Shown: piece by piece, positions 1-9,735 of the stretch | Layout: each line of letters starts with the position of its first letter | How positions within the stretch are numbered: position 1 is the first letter of the stretch | NCBI GenBank assembly: GCA_933207985.1 | Contig: OW240921.1 | Span: 118,138,907 to 118,202,906, forward strand | Origin: Pelobates cultripes | Taxonomy: Eukaryota; Chordata; Amphibia; Anura; Pelobatidae | DNA: 64,000 bases | Direction: 5' to 3' | Notes under the pieces: model-generated | What the model was told of the DNA's origin: nothing | The model's input: the letters and a program-made list of their open reading frames with translations, nothing else | Database searches by the model: none | Translations under genes and position numbers: made by a program

Positions 1-885
1 TCAGCAGTCTGTGTGTGTACGGACTCAGCAGAGTCTGTTTGTGTGTGTGTGTACGGACTCCACAGAGTCTGTGTGTGTGTACGGACTCAGCAGAGTCTGT
101 GTGTGTCTACGGACTCAGCAGTGTCTGTGTGTGTGTGTACAGACTCAGCAGAGTCTGTGTGTGTGTACGGACTCAGCAGAGTCTGTGTGTGTGTACGGAC
201 TCAGCAGAGTCTGTGTGTGTGTACGGACTCAGCAGAGTATGTGTGTGTGTTTACGGACTCAGCAGTGTCTGTGTGTGTGTACGAACTCAGCAGAGTCTGT
301 GTGTGTGTACGGACTCAACAGAGTCTGTGTGTGTGTACGGACTCAGCAGAGTCTGTGTGTGTGTACGGACTCAGCAGAGTCTGTGTGTGTGTACGGACTC
401 AGTAGTCTGTGTGTGTACGGACTCAACAGAGTCTGTGTGTGTGTATGGACTCAGCAGTCTGTGTGTGTGTGTATGGACTCAGCAGTCTGTGTGTGTGTAT
501 GGACTCAGCAGTCTATGTGTGTGTATGGACTCAGCAGAGTGTGTGTGTGTGTATGAATTCAGCAGAGTGTGGGTGGACGACTCAGCAGGAGTCTCTGTGT
601 GTGTAATGGACTCAGCAGTCTGTTTGTGTATGGACTCAGCAGAGTGTGTCATGGCAGAGTGTGTGTGTGTATGGACTCAGCAAGTCTGTGTGTGTGTGTA
701 TGGACTCAGCAATCTGTGTGTGTGTGTGTGTGTGTGTATGGACTCAGCAGTCTGTGTGTGTGTATGGACTCCGCAGTCTGTGTGTGTGTATGGACTCCGC
801 AGTCTGTGTGTGTGTGTATGGACTCCGCAGTCTGTGTGTGTGTATGGACTCAGCAGTCTGTGTGTGTGTATGGACTCCGCAGTCT
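1..885. repeat. GT-rich minisatellite, about 26-28 bp unit
   Basis: Tandem units of a GT run followed by ACGGACTCAGCAGAGTCT (left part) or ATGGACTCAGCAGTCT (right part). The array runs off the left edge of the window. Unit length drifts between about 24 and 28 bp as the GT run changes length. All three plus-strand frames stay open and give Cys/Val-rich peptides, which is a by-product of the repeat and not a gene. Confidence 0.95.
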
Positions 886-1186
886 ATCAATAATTAAAAT
901 TCCTGTGAGTTGTTGTGTAGGAAGGGCCCCAGTGTATTGCTTTGCCCAGGGGCCCTTAACTCTGTTAAAATGGTACTGCTTGTGTGTGTCAGTGAGCTTC
1001 TATTTAGTGAGCATGTGTGTGTCAGTGAGCTTGTCTTTAGTGAGCTTGTGTGTGTGTCCCTGAACTTCTTTGTAGTGAGCCTTCTGTTTATACAAGTGAG
1101 TGTCTGTAGTAAGCTTGTGTGTGAGTCAGAGAGTTTTGTCTGTCAGTAAGCCTGTTTGCGCATGTCAGTGAGCTTGTGTGCTTACT

Positions 1187-1190
<4 letters not shown>
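886..1190. repeat. Degenerate TG-rich repeats (TGTGTGTCAGTGAGCTT-like)
   Basis: Irregular copies of a TGTGTGTCAGTGAGCTT-like motif, most regular from about 960 onward. It looks like a decayed tandem array. No coding signal is seen. Confidence 0.6.

Positions 1191-1227
<37 letters not shown>
1191..1227. repeat. (TA)n microsatellite
   Basis: Uninterrupted alternating TA followed by a short T run. Confidence 0.95.
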
Positions 1228-1231
<4 letters not shown>

Positions 1232-1449
1232 ACTTGTAGGAATGGCATACGTTTTTTTTCCAGGGCTGCTTTGGATTCCCAGGGATTCCCAGTTTGGCTC
1301 TGCCAGCGAGTGCACTTTACCGCTGAATAATCTGTGTGAGCTGCCGCACACTTTAGCCCTGTTACACGCGTCTGGGAGCTGCTGTTGACAGGTACTAGTA
1401 GTCTAGAGATTGGGGTATATGCTCAGCTATCTGTATAATACAGATCTGT

Positions 1450-1618
1450 GTGTATAAAATATCCCGGGATAGTCAGTGCTTCCTGTATAGTGCTGCTCTC
1501 TGTCTTGGGATTATACAGAGAGCAGCACTATACAGGGAGCACTGAGTGTCCCAATTTATTATACACACAACCCTGTATTATACAGAGAGCACTGACTGTC
1601 CAGGGATATTATACCCAG
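1450..1618. repeat. Foldback / palindromic repeat
   Basis: Two nested pairs of inverted arms. The outer arms (about 1450-1480 and 1588-1615) read TATAAAATATCCCGGGATAG against its imperfect complement. The inner arms (about 1478-1503 and 1516-1541) contain TATAGTGCTGCTCTCTG and its complement. A central direct repeat of TATACAGAGAGCA is also present. This is MITE-like architecture; no superfamily is assigned. Confidence 0.55.
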
Positions 1619-1696
1619 ACAGTAATTGATAGCTGTGCTGCAAAATGTCCTTGGAAATTTTTTTTCAAATGTTGGCAACTATGGCACTGTATCAAG

Positions 1697-1913
1697 GATA
1701 ATGTGTTTGTTTTTTTAATAATCCCTGGTGGAAAATCATGATTCCTCCACCAGGTATTATTTAAAAAACAAAACACATTGTGTCGGGGGCATGGCTTAAC
1801 ATGTGACAGGGCGGGGTCAAACTGCGGCGAGGGCGGGGTTAAATGTGCCCCCCTACTTTTGTCACTGGCCCTCCATGTGCCCCCCCGAAAAATGAATCCT
1901 AGAGACGCCACTG
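1697..1913 (-). mobile_element. hAT-like non-autonomous element (CAGTGGCGTCTCTAGG end)
   Basis: The right edge, read on the minus strand, begins CAGTGGCGTCTCTAGG, typical of hAT-like ends seen widely in fish and frogs. The left part (1697-1785) is a near-palindrome centred on a GGTGGAAAATCATGATTCC region. A similar palindrome occurs at about 11590-11640. The far end and target duplication were not resolved. Confidence 0.45.
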
Positions 1914-2203
1914 CCTAAGACCCAGACTGGGATATCATTGCTGTTTTTGTGGTTATTGCTGCCAAACTGTAAGTGTGGTGTGGAGGATTAATCTATCTTG
2001 ACACCCTTTTCTGTTTTCTCTCTCATTAGTTAGTTCTTTCCTTTACAGGCTACTAAAAATCTGTTTTACCCTTAAGCACCTAGCCAATATTAATAAGACT
2101 ATTTTACTGGGCCCAATATCTTGTCACTAGTTGGACTTGGGTATATACATTCCCTGTAAAATTTTATCTGCTAAATGCAGGATCAGAGAGACCTTGAGGG
2201 TCT

Positions 2204-3444
2204 ATGGGCCCCACACCAGGTGTTTCCCCCCTTAACAAGGGAGGTAAAGGTGACGCCAGCCTCATGGCATCGGAGGAATTTCAATCCCTCCTAGACTCTA
2301 CCATGGCACAGTCCATTAACAGAGCTTTAACCTCTGTGATGGGGGTCATGTCATCCTCTATCACTCAGTCTATAACAGAGGCATTGATACAGACACAGAC
2401 TAGTGGCATGCAGAATACACGCAACTCGGGACCCACTAACATGGTACAACCGGGACGTAAGGCTTTGGCAAAGAGCAGACATGTGGCCTCCCCTCCAGGT
2501 TCAGCTTGCATTGAATGACATGCCTCAGGCTGTCAAAGATGGCGCGATACCACCGGGCACTAGAGCCCCTGGCCCGGCAAAATCAACCAGAGCTTGGAAA
2601 CGGGCACGTGCCCATGGGGATTCATCCGATTCGGAACGGAGTTTGGAGGAGGAGTATGATGACTCCTATATGGACATCTACAGTGTGGAATTTTCAGATT
2701 CCGGGTCTGACATAAAAACAGGCGTTGTGACCTAAAAGATTATGGCTCAAGGTGCTGAGCCTGCTGACTCGGCGAGGGCGACAATTTACGGGACCCGCTG
2801 GGTAACCCTTTATTTGACCCAGATGACCTCTGTCACCCTCGCTCGGCAGAATGGGAGCCGCCTGCACACATCGCAAAGTACCTCGCACTTTGTGTGCGAA
2901 AGCCTTTATCTAAAGAAGGGCGCAATAAGTTACGGGCGGAATGCCCACGACCCATCCTTCCAGACTCGGTGGAAAAGACACCTGACGTGGACCCTCAGTT
3001 GGTCCAATTCTTGACCAAGTCTGGTTGGAAACCAAGGAAGGGCTTAGACTTTTCCCTCCGGAACTGCCAAGACAAGTTCCTTGATACTTTTGGACCCATA
3101 TCTAAACTGTATGAGCTAGTGGAGTCCGCCCAATCGTGCAAAAGCAAATTTGATTTCAAAGTAGGTTGCAGAGATTAGTCTGCATGGTGGGTAACGCCAA
3201 TACGGCTATGGCTACCGAACGCCGCAAGGCGATTCTCCTGAAAATAGAGCCCAAACTGGCCAGTATGGCGACCAACGAGCCAGGCCCAGCTGCTAAAGGC
3301 TTACTTTTTGGTGAATCCTTTATTAAAGATCTTGGGCTGTACGTAAAGACATTTACAGCAATTGATAAAGCTCAGACATCTCTTAAGAGGGGACGGCAGA
3401 GGAAGGAGCCGTCTACCCAGCCGTGGATTTCGAGGCTCAACTAG
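2204..3444 (+). pseudogene. DIRS gag-like ORF, frameshifted
   Basis: The reading passes through at least four frames (2204-2518, 2403-2735, 2894-3178, 3166-3444). The early part has an M-A-S-E-E-F start with polar helices. It is followed by an acidic Ser/Asp/Glu-rich stretch (D-S-S-D-S-E-R-S), then a conserved-looking block with R-K-P-L-S-K-E and A-E-C-P-R-P, and finally G-N-A-N-T-A and D-K-A-Q-T-S. This layout fits DIRS gag proteins of vertebrates as I recall them. The several frameshifts show it is dead. It lies immediately upstream of the RT region, as expected. Confidence 0.7.
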
Positions 3445-3639
3445 AGCTGGCAGAGGCTCCTTTAATAACCAGAGACCGGTACTGGAGTGACACTATACCC
3501 CATTCTGGCCATCTCGAGGACTGCCCTGAAATTCCCGCGGACCACGGGGGTCTGTTTCAGGCAGACGACCTTATGGTGAGTTCCGAGTATCTCCTTTTTC
3601 CCCATGTAAAAGTGGGTGGCAGACTAGCATTGTTTCATC

Positions 3640-4558
3640 ATGCTTGGAAAATTTAACCGCAGATGTTTGGGTATTAAATATGATACAAGGGTACCTATTG
3701 GAGTTAACCTCCCACCCGGTTCAGACGCAGTTCCCTCGAGAACTAATAATGACCAACCAACACCACACGATGATCTCAGCAGAGATCACAGAGTTAGCGT
3801 CAAAAAATGCTATCCAACAAATCCCATGGGACACAGAAGGGTTCGTGAGCAACCTGTTTCTGGTCCTCAAGAAAGGGGGCGGGGTAAGCCCAGTAATAAA
3901 TCTCCGACCTCTAAATGTGTTTGTCCAGTACCACCATTTCAAAATGGAGGGTATTCATTGCTTTCGGGACCTCCTCATACCATCAGATTGGATGGTCAAA
4001 ATAGATTTACGGGACGCTTACCTGACAATCCCTATTGCAGAAGCGCATCAGAACCTACTGCAGTTTCAGTGGCAGGGAACGAAATGGAGGGTTGTATGTC
4101 TGCCACTTGGCCTATCCTCTGCCATTTGGCCTATCCTCGGCTCCATAAGTGCTGAAGCCAGTGATTGCCTTACTGCGCACACGAGGGGTCAGATTAATGA
4201 TTTATCTAGACGACATCCTTCTTCTGTCCCAGTCTCAATCCCAACTACACATTCACCCATCCTGGACGACCCACCTTCTCCAAAACTTAGGATTCTTAGT
4301 GAATTGAGAGCCAGTGATTGCCTTCCTGCGCACACGAGGGGTCAGATTAATAATTTATCTAGACGACATCCTTCTTCTGTCCCAGTCTCAATCCCAACTA
4401 TGCATTCACCCATCCTGAACGCCCCACCTTCTCCAAAACAATTCTTAGTGAATTGGGAGAAATCAATTCTACAACCCTCCAGATGCATGGAATTTCTTGG
4501 TTTCCAAGTGGACAACAGAGATTGTGTCTACCCAAAGACAAAATGATTTATGCATCGT
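3640..4558 (+). pseudogene. DIRS reverse transcriptase, disrupted
   Basis: One frame (3644-4546) shows L-V-L-K-K-G-G-G with P-V-I-N-L-R-P-L-N (fingers region), then M-V-K-I-D-L-R-D-A-Y-L, which carries the first catalytic aspartate. After about 4130 the correct frame changes: the YLDD box is read in another frame as I-Y-L-D-D-I-L-L-L-S. E-F-L-G-F-Q-V-D near 4490 is the block that normally follows the palm. A 153-bp segment containing YLDD is duplicated in tandem. The combination of K-I-D-L-R-D-A-Y, YLDD and F-L-G-F is strong evidence for a retroelement RT of the DIRS type. Confidence 0.85.
4157..4462 (+). repeat. 153-bp internal tandem duplication spanning the RT YLDD box
   Basis: The segment starting GCCAGTGATTGCCTT at 4157 starts again at 4310. 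Both copies contain TTATCTAGACGACATCC, which encodes the Y-L-D-D box in the RT frame. The offset is 153 bp, a multiple of three. The copies differ at several positions, so the duplication is not brand new. Confidence 0.85.
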
Positions 4559-4745
4559 ACGACCATTTATCTCCGACAGCTTGGGAGGATCATAGGGCTG
4601 TTGGCATCATCCATACAGGCGATCTAACCGGGACCGTTACACTACTGTGCCCTATAAAGGCTCAAAGCCTCATACCTACGCTCCGGTCACTCATACGAAA
4701 CCTGCGTTGTACTGGACGAAGACTCCAGGGAAGAGCTGGACTGGT

Positions 4746-5577
4746 GGCTAGCCCACATGGAGGCATGGAATAGACGGGCGATATTTGGATCGACGCCGGA
4801 TCTGGTCATAGAGTTGGACGCCAGCTTACACGGCTGGGGCGCGCATTGCGGGTCAGTTTCCACCGGTGGCAGATGGTCAAACGAAGAATCACTGTTACAC
4901 ATCAACTGCCTAGAACTATAAGCAGCATCCTTTGCAATTCACAGTATGACCCCCACAGGCATTTCATGCTTGATCTTAATCAAGATGGACAACATCTCAG
5001 CGGTGCGTTATATCAACCACCTAGGAGGGACGAAATTGAAGGTTCTCGCGCTGATGGCTTGAGATTTTTGGCACTATTGCCTGGAACACAGCATTTCGGT
5101 AATAGCAGAATACATTCCGGGGCAGGACAATACGATGGCGGATTGGAACTCCCGATACCTTCAGGGCGCAGGGGATTGGCATCTCCACCAAATGATTTTC
5201 CAGCTCCTCTCTCGACTCTGGGGACCTTTCAATATAGACCTCTTCACGTCTCGTCTGAACACCCAGCTTCCTCGTTTCTTCAGTTGGAGACCAGATCCAG
5301 ATGCTCTAGCGACAGATGCATTCCTACAGGACTGGACCAAGGGCAGGAACTCCGCTTTTCCCCCTTTCAACCTCATTTCTCGGACCGTAGCGGTCCTTCG
5401 ATATTCCAGGGGGACGCTGGCGCTGGTAACCCAGTTATGGAGGTCACAACCTTGGTTTCCTCAGTTATTGGAAATATCGATAGATTTCCCACAGCTGTTG
5501 CCGGACATTCCCTACCTCTTGACTAACCCAGAGGGAATGAGTCACGAACTGGCCAACCAGGGTCTACTTCAGCTGAT
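4746..5577 (+). pseudogene. DIRS RNase H and connector domain, disrupted
   Basis: From about 4746 the frame reads E-L-D-A-S-L-H-G-W-G-A-H, giving the first RNase H aspartate in a G-W-G-A context, then C-L-E-L with the expected glutamate. A stop follows directly (TAA near 4917). Downstream K-M-D-N supplies a further acidic position, and Q-D-N-T-M-A-D at about 5128 a last one. The following W-N-S-R, L-W-G-P-F-N-I-D-L-F-T-S and W-R-P-D-P-D-A blocks are characteristic of DIRS RNase H tails. The frame from 5135 stays open to 5749, where an insertion interrupts it. Confidence 0.8.
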
Positions 5578-6924
5578 GGCATGGGTCATTTCAGGAGATC
5601 ATGGAATCTTGAGGAGGTTTTGCAGACGACACTCAGTCTCTTGGCAGAGTCGTGGGCACCAGGTACCTGGGTTGGCTTGGAGAAAGTGGACTGATTGGTG
5701 CGTGGGACAGTCAATGGATCACATATCAGCTCCTACAAAAGCTTTTTAGTGTACAGAGTATTTGTTTTTCATTTTATTTTTATGTATTTATTTATTTTCC
5801 ATCTGGCTTTCCTGCTCCTTTGGACGCTGAGTTTAGGATACGTCTCCAACTGAGTTTGATGTGCCTGTTTGACACTTCTATTTTGTAAGTGTATCTTATA
5901 ATAAAGTGTGTTATTTTATTAAGATACTCTGCACTATTATTTTCTTTTTCTTCCTATGCATGTTATTGATGTTCCAAAAGTCCTGAAGTTAATACATCGT
6001 TATCCATGATATGCCTTCAATCAAATTGGGTTTGTGAGTGTGATCATTTATATTTATAACCCACATTTTGCAGCATTATTGCCCTATGTCCGTCTCTATT
6101 ATTTTTGTGTTGTAGATTGCCTTTTTTGGTATTTTTGTCCTACAAAAGCAATCCTACAATTTCTGACTCTACTCTTTGAGGAAGGAAAAGTCTTTCGTAC
6201 TATAAATCTGGACAGATCAGCCATATCGGCAAAACATATGGGTTTGGATGGTACCGCAATAAGCAAACATGCTCTTATCTGTCGTTTACTCAAAGGCATC
6301 CATCTTACTCGACCCCCTCAAACTCGGTATTCTTCCTTTTGGGATGTCAATATGATTTTTCATTTGGCCATTGAACCAGGAACTTTCTCTAAAGCAATTG
6401 TCGGCCAAGCTGTAGATGCTGTTTTGTTTTGTTTACTTTCATGTTAACGGGTTGCTGATGTCAGAGCGCTAGACTGAAATGCACGCGTTTTTGTCCCAAA
6501 CGGAGTATCCTTTAATATTTCAAGTAGGACAAAATCTTTGACTAAGGAAGTTTTCTACCCGTCATTTCCGGACAACCCAAATTTGTGCCCTGTGTTACGT
6601 CTGAAGGAATACGAGCATCGTACGGCCTCGCTCCGTCCAGAGCAAATCCATCCATTATTCATCTCATTCAAAGTACCTCACCTACCAGTATCTACTCCTA
6701 CTTTAGCTCGTTGGGTCAAATGGTTGCTCTCAATGGCAGGCATAGACACCTCAATTTTTTCCTCTTACTCCATTCACGGGGCTATGGCCTCTAAAGCTTC
6801 CATGATAGGTTGTAGATTGGAGGATATCCTATGGGCAGCCGACTGGTCGAATGAGTCTACATTTCTTAATTTCTATTTTCGCCCAGTGCAACACATTTCC
6901 AGTTCAGTGATTGCTCAGCTTTAA
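5578..6924 (+). pseudogene. DIRS tyrosine recombinase, interrupted and mutated
   Basis: The N-terminal part ends at S-A-P-T-K-A, where a 395-bp insert starts. It resumes at about 6150 with I-L-Q-F-L-T-L-L-F-E-E-G-K and R-S-A-I-S-A-K-H, typical of the DIRS recombinase core-binding region. A frameshift or stop near 6446 separates the C-terminal catalytic part (6538-6924), which has L-C-P-V-L-R-L-K-E-Y-E, A-D-W-S-N-E-S-T-F and N-F-Y, the last holding the likely nucleophilic tyrosine. The position that normally reads H-S-T-R-G-A reads Y-S-I-H-G-A, so the arginine of the HxxR box looks lost. Inactive. Confidence 0.8.
5743..6137. mobile_element. 395-bp insert flanked by 12-bp direct repeats
   Basis: The sequence TCCTACAAAAGC occurs at 5731-5742 and again at 6138-6149. 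Removing the segment between them restores continuity of the recombinase similarity. A 12-bp duplication fits a target-primed retroposed insert. The insert is AT-rich, begins with a T run (an A-rich 3' end if read on the minus strand) and holds a small palindrome near 5890-5925. Its family is not recognised. Confidence 0.75.
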
Positions 6925-6954
6925 AATAGCATAATAGGAGCCTCCGTGTCTCTA

Positions 6955-7032
6955 ATAAAATTACCAGATTTTACTAATAATATAACGTAAAGTCATGATT
7001 TTATTAATGACACGGAGGCGAGTATTATTCCC
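6955..7032. repeat. DIRS inverted repeat, left arm (pairs with about 8000-8080)
   Basis: This stretch, containing ACCAGATTTTACTA and ACGGAGGCGAGTATTAT, is the reverse complement of about 8000-8080 with roughly 85 percent identity by eye. DIRS elements carry inverted termini and an internal complementary region, and this pair fits that scheme. It lies just after the recombinase frame. Confidence 0.75.
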
Positions 7033-7543
7033 ACCCACCCTACCCAGGGTGGTGATTAAGTTGCAACCCAGACATGGGGCCCTTAGGATGACTTAATATG
7101 ATAGGTACAAGATCATTCATGACACAGATGAGTAAGTATTCAATAAATATGACTTATATGATACTTATTTTGATTTAGCAACATGGTTGACGAACTTGAT
7201 ATATTTACATCGATTGATTAACATGGTTGACGAGTTGTTAATTGCGGAATAGCAGTCACGAGATTTCGATATTAACATATTTTTCTTCTCTTTTAGCTTG
7301 AATACAACTTGAGAGTTGGCGGTTGAAACTGTTCTAGATTAATGTTCCAGTTATGGTTTTGGTTCGTGAATTCGTATTTCTGGTTGGAATACCTTGGGAT
7401 TTGCTCTAATGGTCTTCGGGATCTATGCAGAAAGAGGAGGAGGCATGGAGCACTGAACCTATATGGATTATACTGGATGCTGATTGGTGCTACTGTTACC
7501 AGGCTATTGTTATGGTTTTCTTTTTTCTATGATTCTCTCATAC

Positions 7544-7953
7544 TGTTATGGGATTTTAACATGGTTCAAAATTTAGTAGGCCTGAAATCTCCAAGTGGCA
7601 TATACAAGTACAGGTGTTTGTTGTATCTGTTAGTTAGTTACATGTAGCTAAGATACTGTCATCAATGTACTGAGCATGTGCATCAACTGTAGTCACATTC
7701 CTTTGTCCTTAAAAGGAGTCATACGGTCTGCCCATATTAGGTGATCCTGAATATCCTGTTCACTGATTGGTCTAAGGGTATGTGTGAGTGGAGTTATTGT
7801 TAATAAATAGCCTGTGCAAACTATGCTCTGGGCTCATACCTTTTGTGAGACCCGATCGGTGTGTAAATAAAAGACCCGTTACTTTCTGAAGACTTGTGTC
7901 CATATCTCTATGTGTGGCTTCTGCGGTTTGTTCCTGTTATTCCTCCAGTAACA
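7544..7953 (+). mobile_element. Solo LTR, retrovirus-like, 4-bp target duplication
   Basis: It begins TGTTATGGG and ends CCAGTAACA, giving 5-bp inverted ends TGTTA/TAACA. It is flanked by ATAC at 7540-7543 and 7954-7957. An AATAAATAGCC box and a downstream AATAAAAGACC poly(A)-type signal occur in the order expected for U3-R-U5. No internal viral region is present, so it is a recombination product. A 4-bp duplication is common in gammaretrovirus-like elements, but the class is inferred. Confidence 0.7.
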
Positions 7954-7999
7954 ATACTTCCCTTTTTTCTTGCTGCTGGGAGTATAATAAAGAAAGAGA

Positions 8000-8080
8000 A
8001 TGCATAATACTCGCCTCCGTATCATTAATAATATCATGACTTTACATCATGTTAATAGTAAAATCTGGTAATTGTATCTG
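8000..8080. repeat. DIRS inverted repeat, right arm
   Basis: Complement of 6955-7032 (ATACTCGCCTCCGT, then TCATGACTTTAC and ATCTGGTAATT). It probably marks the right terminal repeat of the DIRS element, so the element ends near 8090. Confidence 0.7.
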
Positions 8081-8090
8081 CAATATTTGG

Positions 8091-8984
8091 TTCCGTTCAT
8101 TATGCTGCTGTCAGATTGGGGCCTCTTTTCACCAGCATACTAACTGTGCTTTTTGGTGGCTAAGGAATTAGAGGCGTATAAATTGGGCCTTGGCAGGGAG
8201 GATGGAACTGGTTATTTATCTGTCCTTAATTCTCACAGAGATAAGGCCTGCAGCCTGACTTCGTACACTTGTTGGCAGAAGGGAATTAGACTTCAGCCAA
8301 CATTTCTGTCCAATGTCTGTCCACAGTAACAAGGTGTCTGTACACTGTGCAAGTCTCTAGCCATACAGCAGACTGATTCCTTCTGTCATTACTGGAACCT
8401 CTGCAGAACAGATCTCAGGGTTAACAAAGACTAGCTAAACTTGAAAGCTTCAATCTTTTATTTTATCACAAATAAATATATCGCTGCGGAATGGACAGTT
8501 TTCTTCCCATTTAAAAAGAGAATATTTATTACAAGATTCCATAAATCTTTTATTTTATTTTTTATTTCAGTGCAGTGCCGTGGGTGCTGTGTCTCATGTT
8601 TGCAAGGCTTAAATTGTCTATTTACGTCCACCGTCAATCACTGATAGTTGGATATTAGTAATGGCTGTTTTGTTTACTATTGAACATGTGACATTTCCCA
8701 GAAGAAACACATTACAAGATGACCTGTAAAAACACACGTGGCAGGTATGGCTACAAGGGGTTAATAAATATTGTTCTTATCAGATATGAAGCAACTGTGA
8801 GTGGTAACCTGATATGCCTGCTTCTAATTAATTAAAAACACTTATTGTTTATAGAAAACGCTCCTTTCACCCTTGGTCAAGATTCCAGGCCTGTAAATCA
8901 GTTTGTAAATTTAACAAAAACAATTTAAATAAACAAAAAACTGCTGAAATGAATATATATATATATATAAACAAAAAACTAAGT
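8091..8984. other. Unassigned sequence
   Basis: No repeat family, RNA gene or convincing coding signal recognised. A short TA run lies near 8950. The 67-aa frame at 8441-8644 lacks any motif. Confidence 0.5.
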
Positions 8985-9363
8985 TATAGAGAGAGCTTGG
9001 CTTACAATCTTACAATCTAGAGTGAAAGGGGGAGGGGAAACACAAGGTATAGAGAGAGCTTGGTTTGCAAGCTTACAATCTAGTATGAAAGGGGGAGGGG
9101 AAACAAGGTATAGAGAGAGCTTGGCTTGCAAGCTTACAATCTAGAGTGAAAGGGGGAGTGGAAACACAAGGTATGGAGAGAGCTTGGCTTGCAAGCTTAC
9201 AATCTACAGTGAAAGGGGGACGGGGAGCACAAGATATAGAGAGAGCTTGGCCTGCAAGCTTACACTCTAAAGGAAATGGGGCAGAAGAAACACAAGGAAT
9301 AGAGAGCTCTTGGCTTGTAATCTTAAAATCTAGAAGTAATGGGGGCAGAAGAAACACAAGGTA
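8985..9363. repeat. 63-bp tandem repeat array, left part (six units)
   Basis: Units read approximately TATAGAGAGAGCTTGGCTTG, then CAAGCTTACAATCTAGAGTG, then AAAGGGGGAGGGGAAACACA and AGG. About six diverged copies are present. One or two further copies lie at 14695-14775, beyond the Tc1-like element, so the transposon inserted into the array. Confidence 0.9.
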
Positions 9364-9477
9364 TATTATATAGACAAAAGTATTGAGGCACATCTTTTAA
9401 TTATTGAATTCAGGTGCTTTAATCAGACCCATTGTCACAGGTGTATAAAATCAAGTATCTAGCTATGCAGTCGGCTT

Positions 9478-9735
9478 TTACAAACATTTTTGGAAAAAAA
9501 TGCATTGAACTGAAGAGCTCAGTGAATTCACACGTGGTACTATGAAAAGATGCCACCTTTGCCATAAGTCAGTTGGTGAAATGTCATCCTTGCTAGATAT
9601 TCCACAGTCAACTGGAAGTGGTATTATTGGAAAGTGGAAGTGTTTCGGAATAAGCAGCAACTCATCCACAAAGCAGAAGACCACTTAAAGTCACAGAGTG
9701 CCGAGGCACATGGGGCATAAACGTCGCCTACGCTG
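9478..9735 (+). pseudogene. Tc1-like transposase, N-terminal remnant
   Basis: Translated pieces resemble the paired-like DNA-binding region of Tc1-like transposases (M-S-S-L-L-D-I-P-Q-S-T). The nucleotide text then continues AAAGTCACAGAGTGCCGAGG and CATGGGGCATAAACGTCGCC as in recalled Tc1-like elements. It is broken by frameshifts and cut off by an insertion at about 9736. Confidence 0.6.

Larger units (their letters stand above)
2160..8090 (+). mobile_element. DIRS-type retrotransposon, decayed
   Basis: The order is gag-like, reverse transcriptase, RNase H and tyrosine recombinase, followed by an inverted-repeat pair (6955-7032 and about 8000-8080). This matches DIRS elements, which integrate by a tyrosine recombinase instead of an integrase. 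Every coding region carries frameshifts or stops. No left inverted repeat is obvious upstream of 2204, so the left boundary is approximate. A 395-bp insert (5743-6137) and a solo LTR (7544-7953) interrupt the element. Confidence 0.85.

Noticed and set aside
11..1063. Cys/Val-rich open frames up to 292 aa
   Set aside because: Products of the GT-rich minisatellite in three overlapping frames; no start context, domain or exon structure.
7342..7647. 101-aa Trp/Leu-rich frame between DIRS inverted repeats
   Set aside because: It runs across the start of the solo LTR at 7544, so it cannot be an original element gene; no domain.
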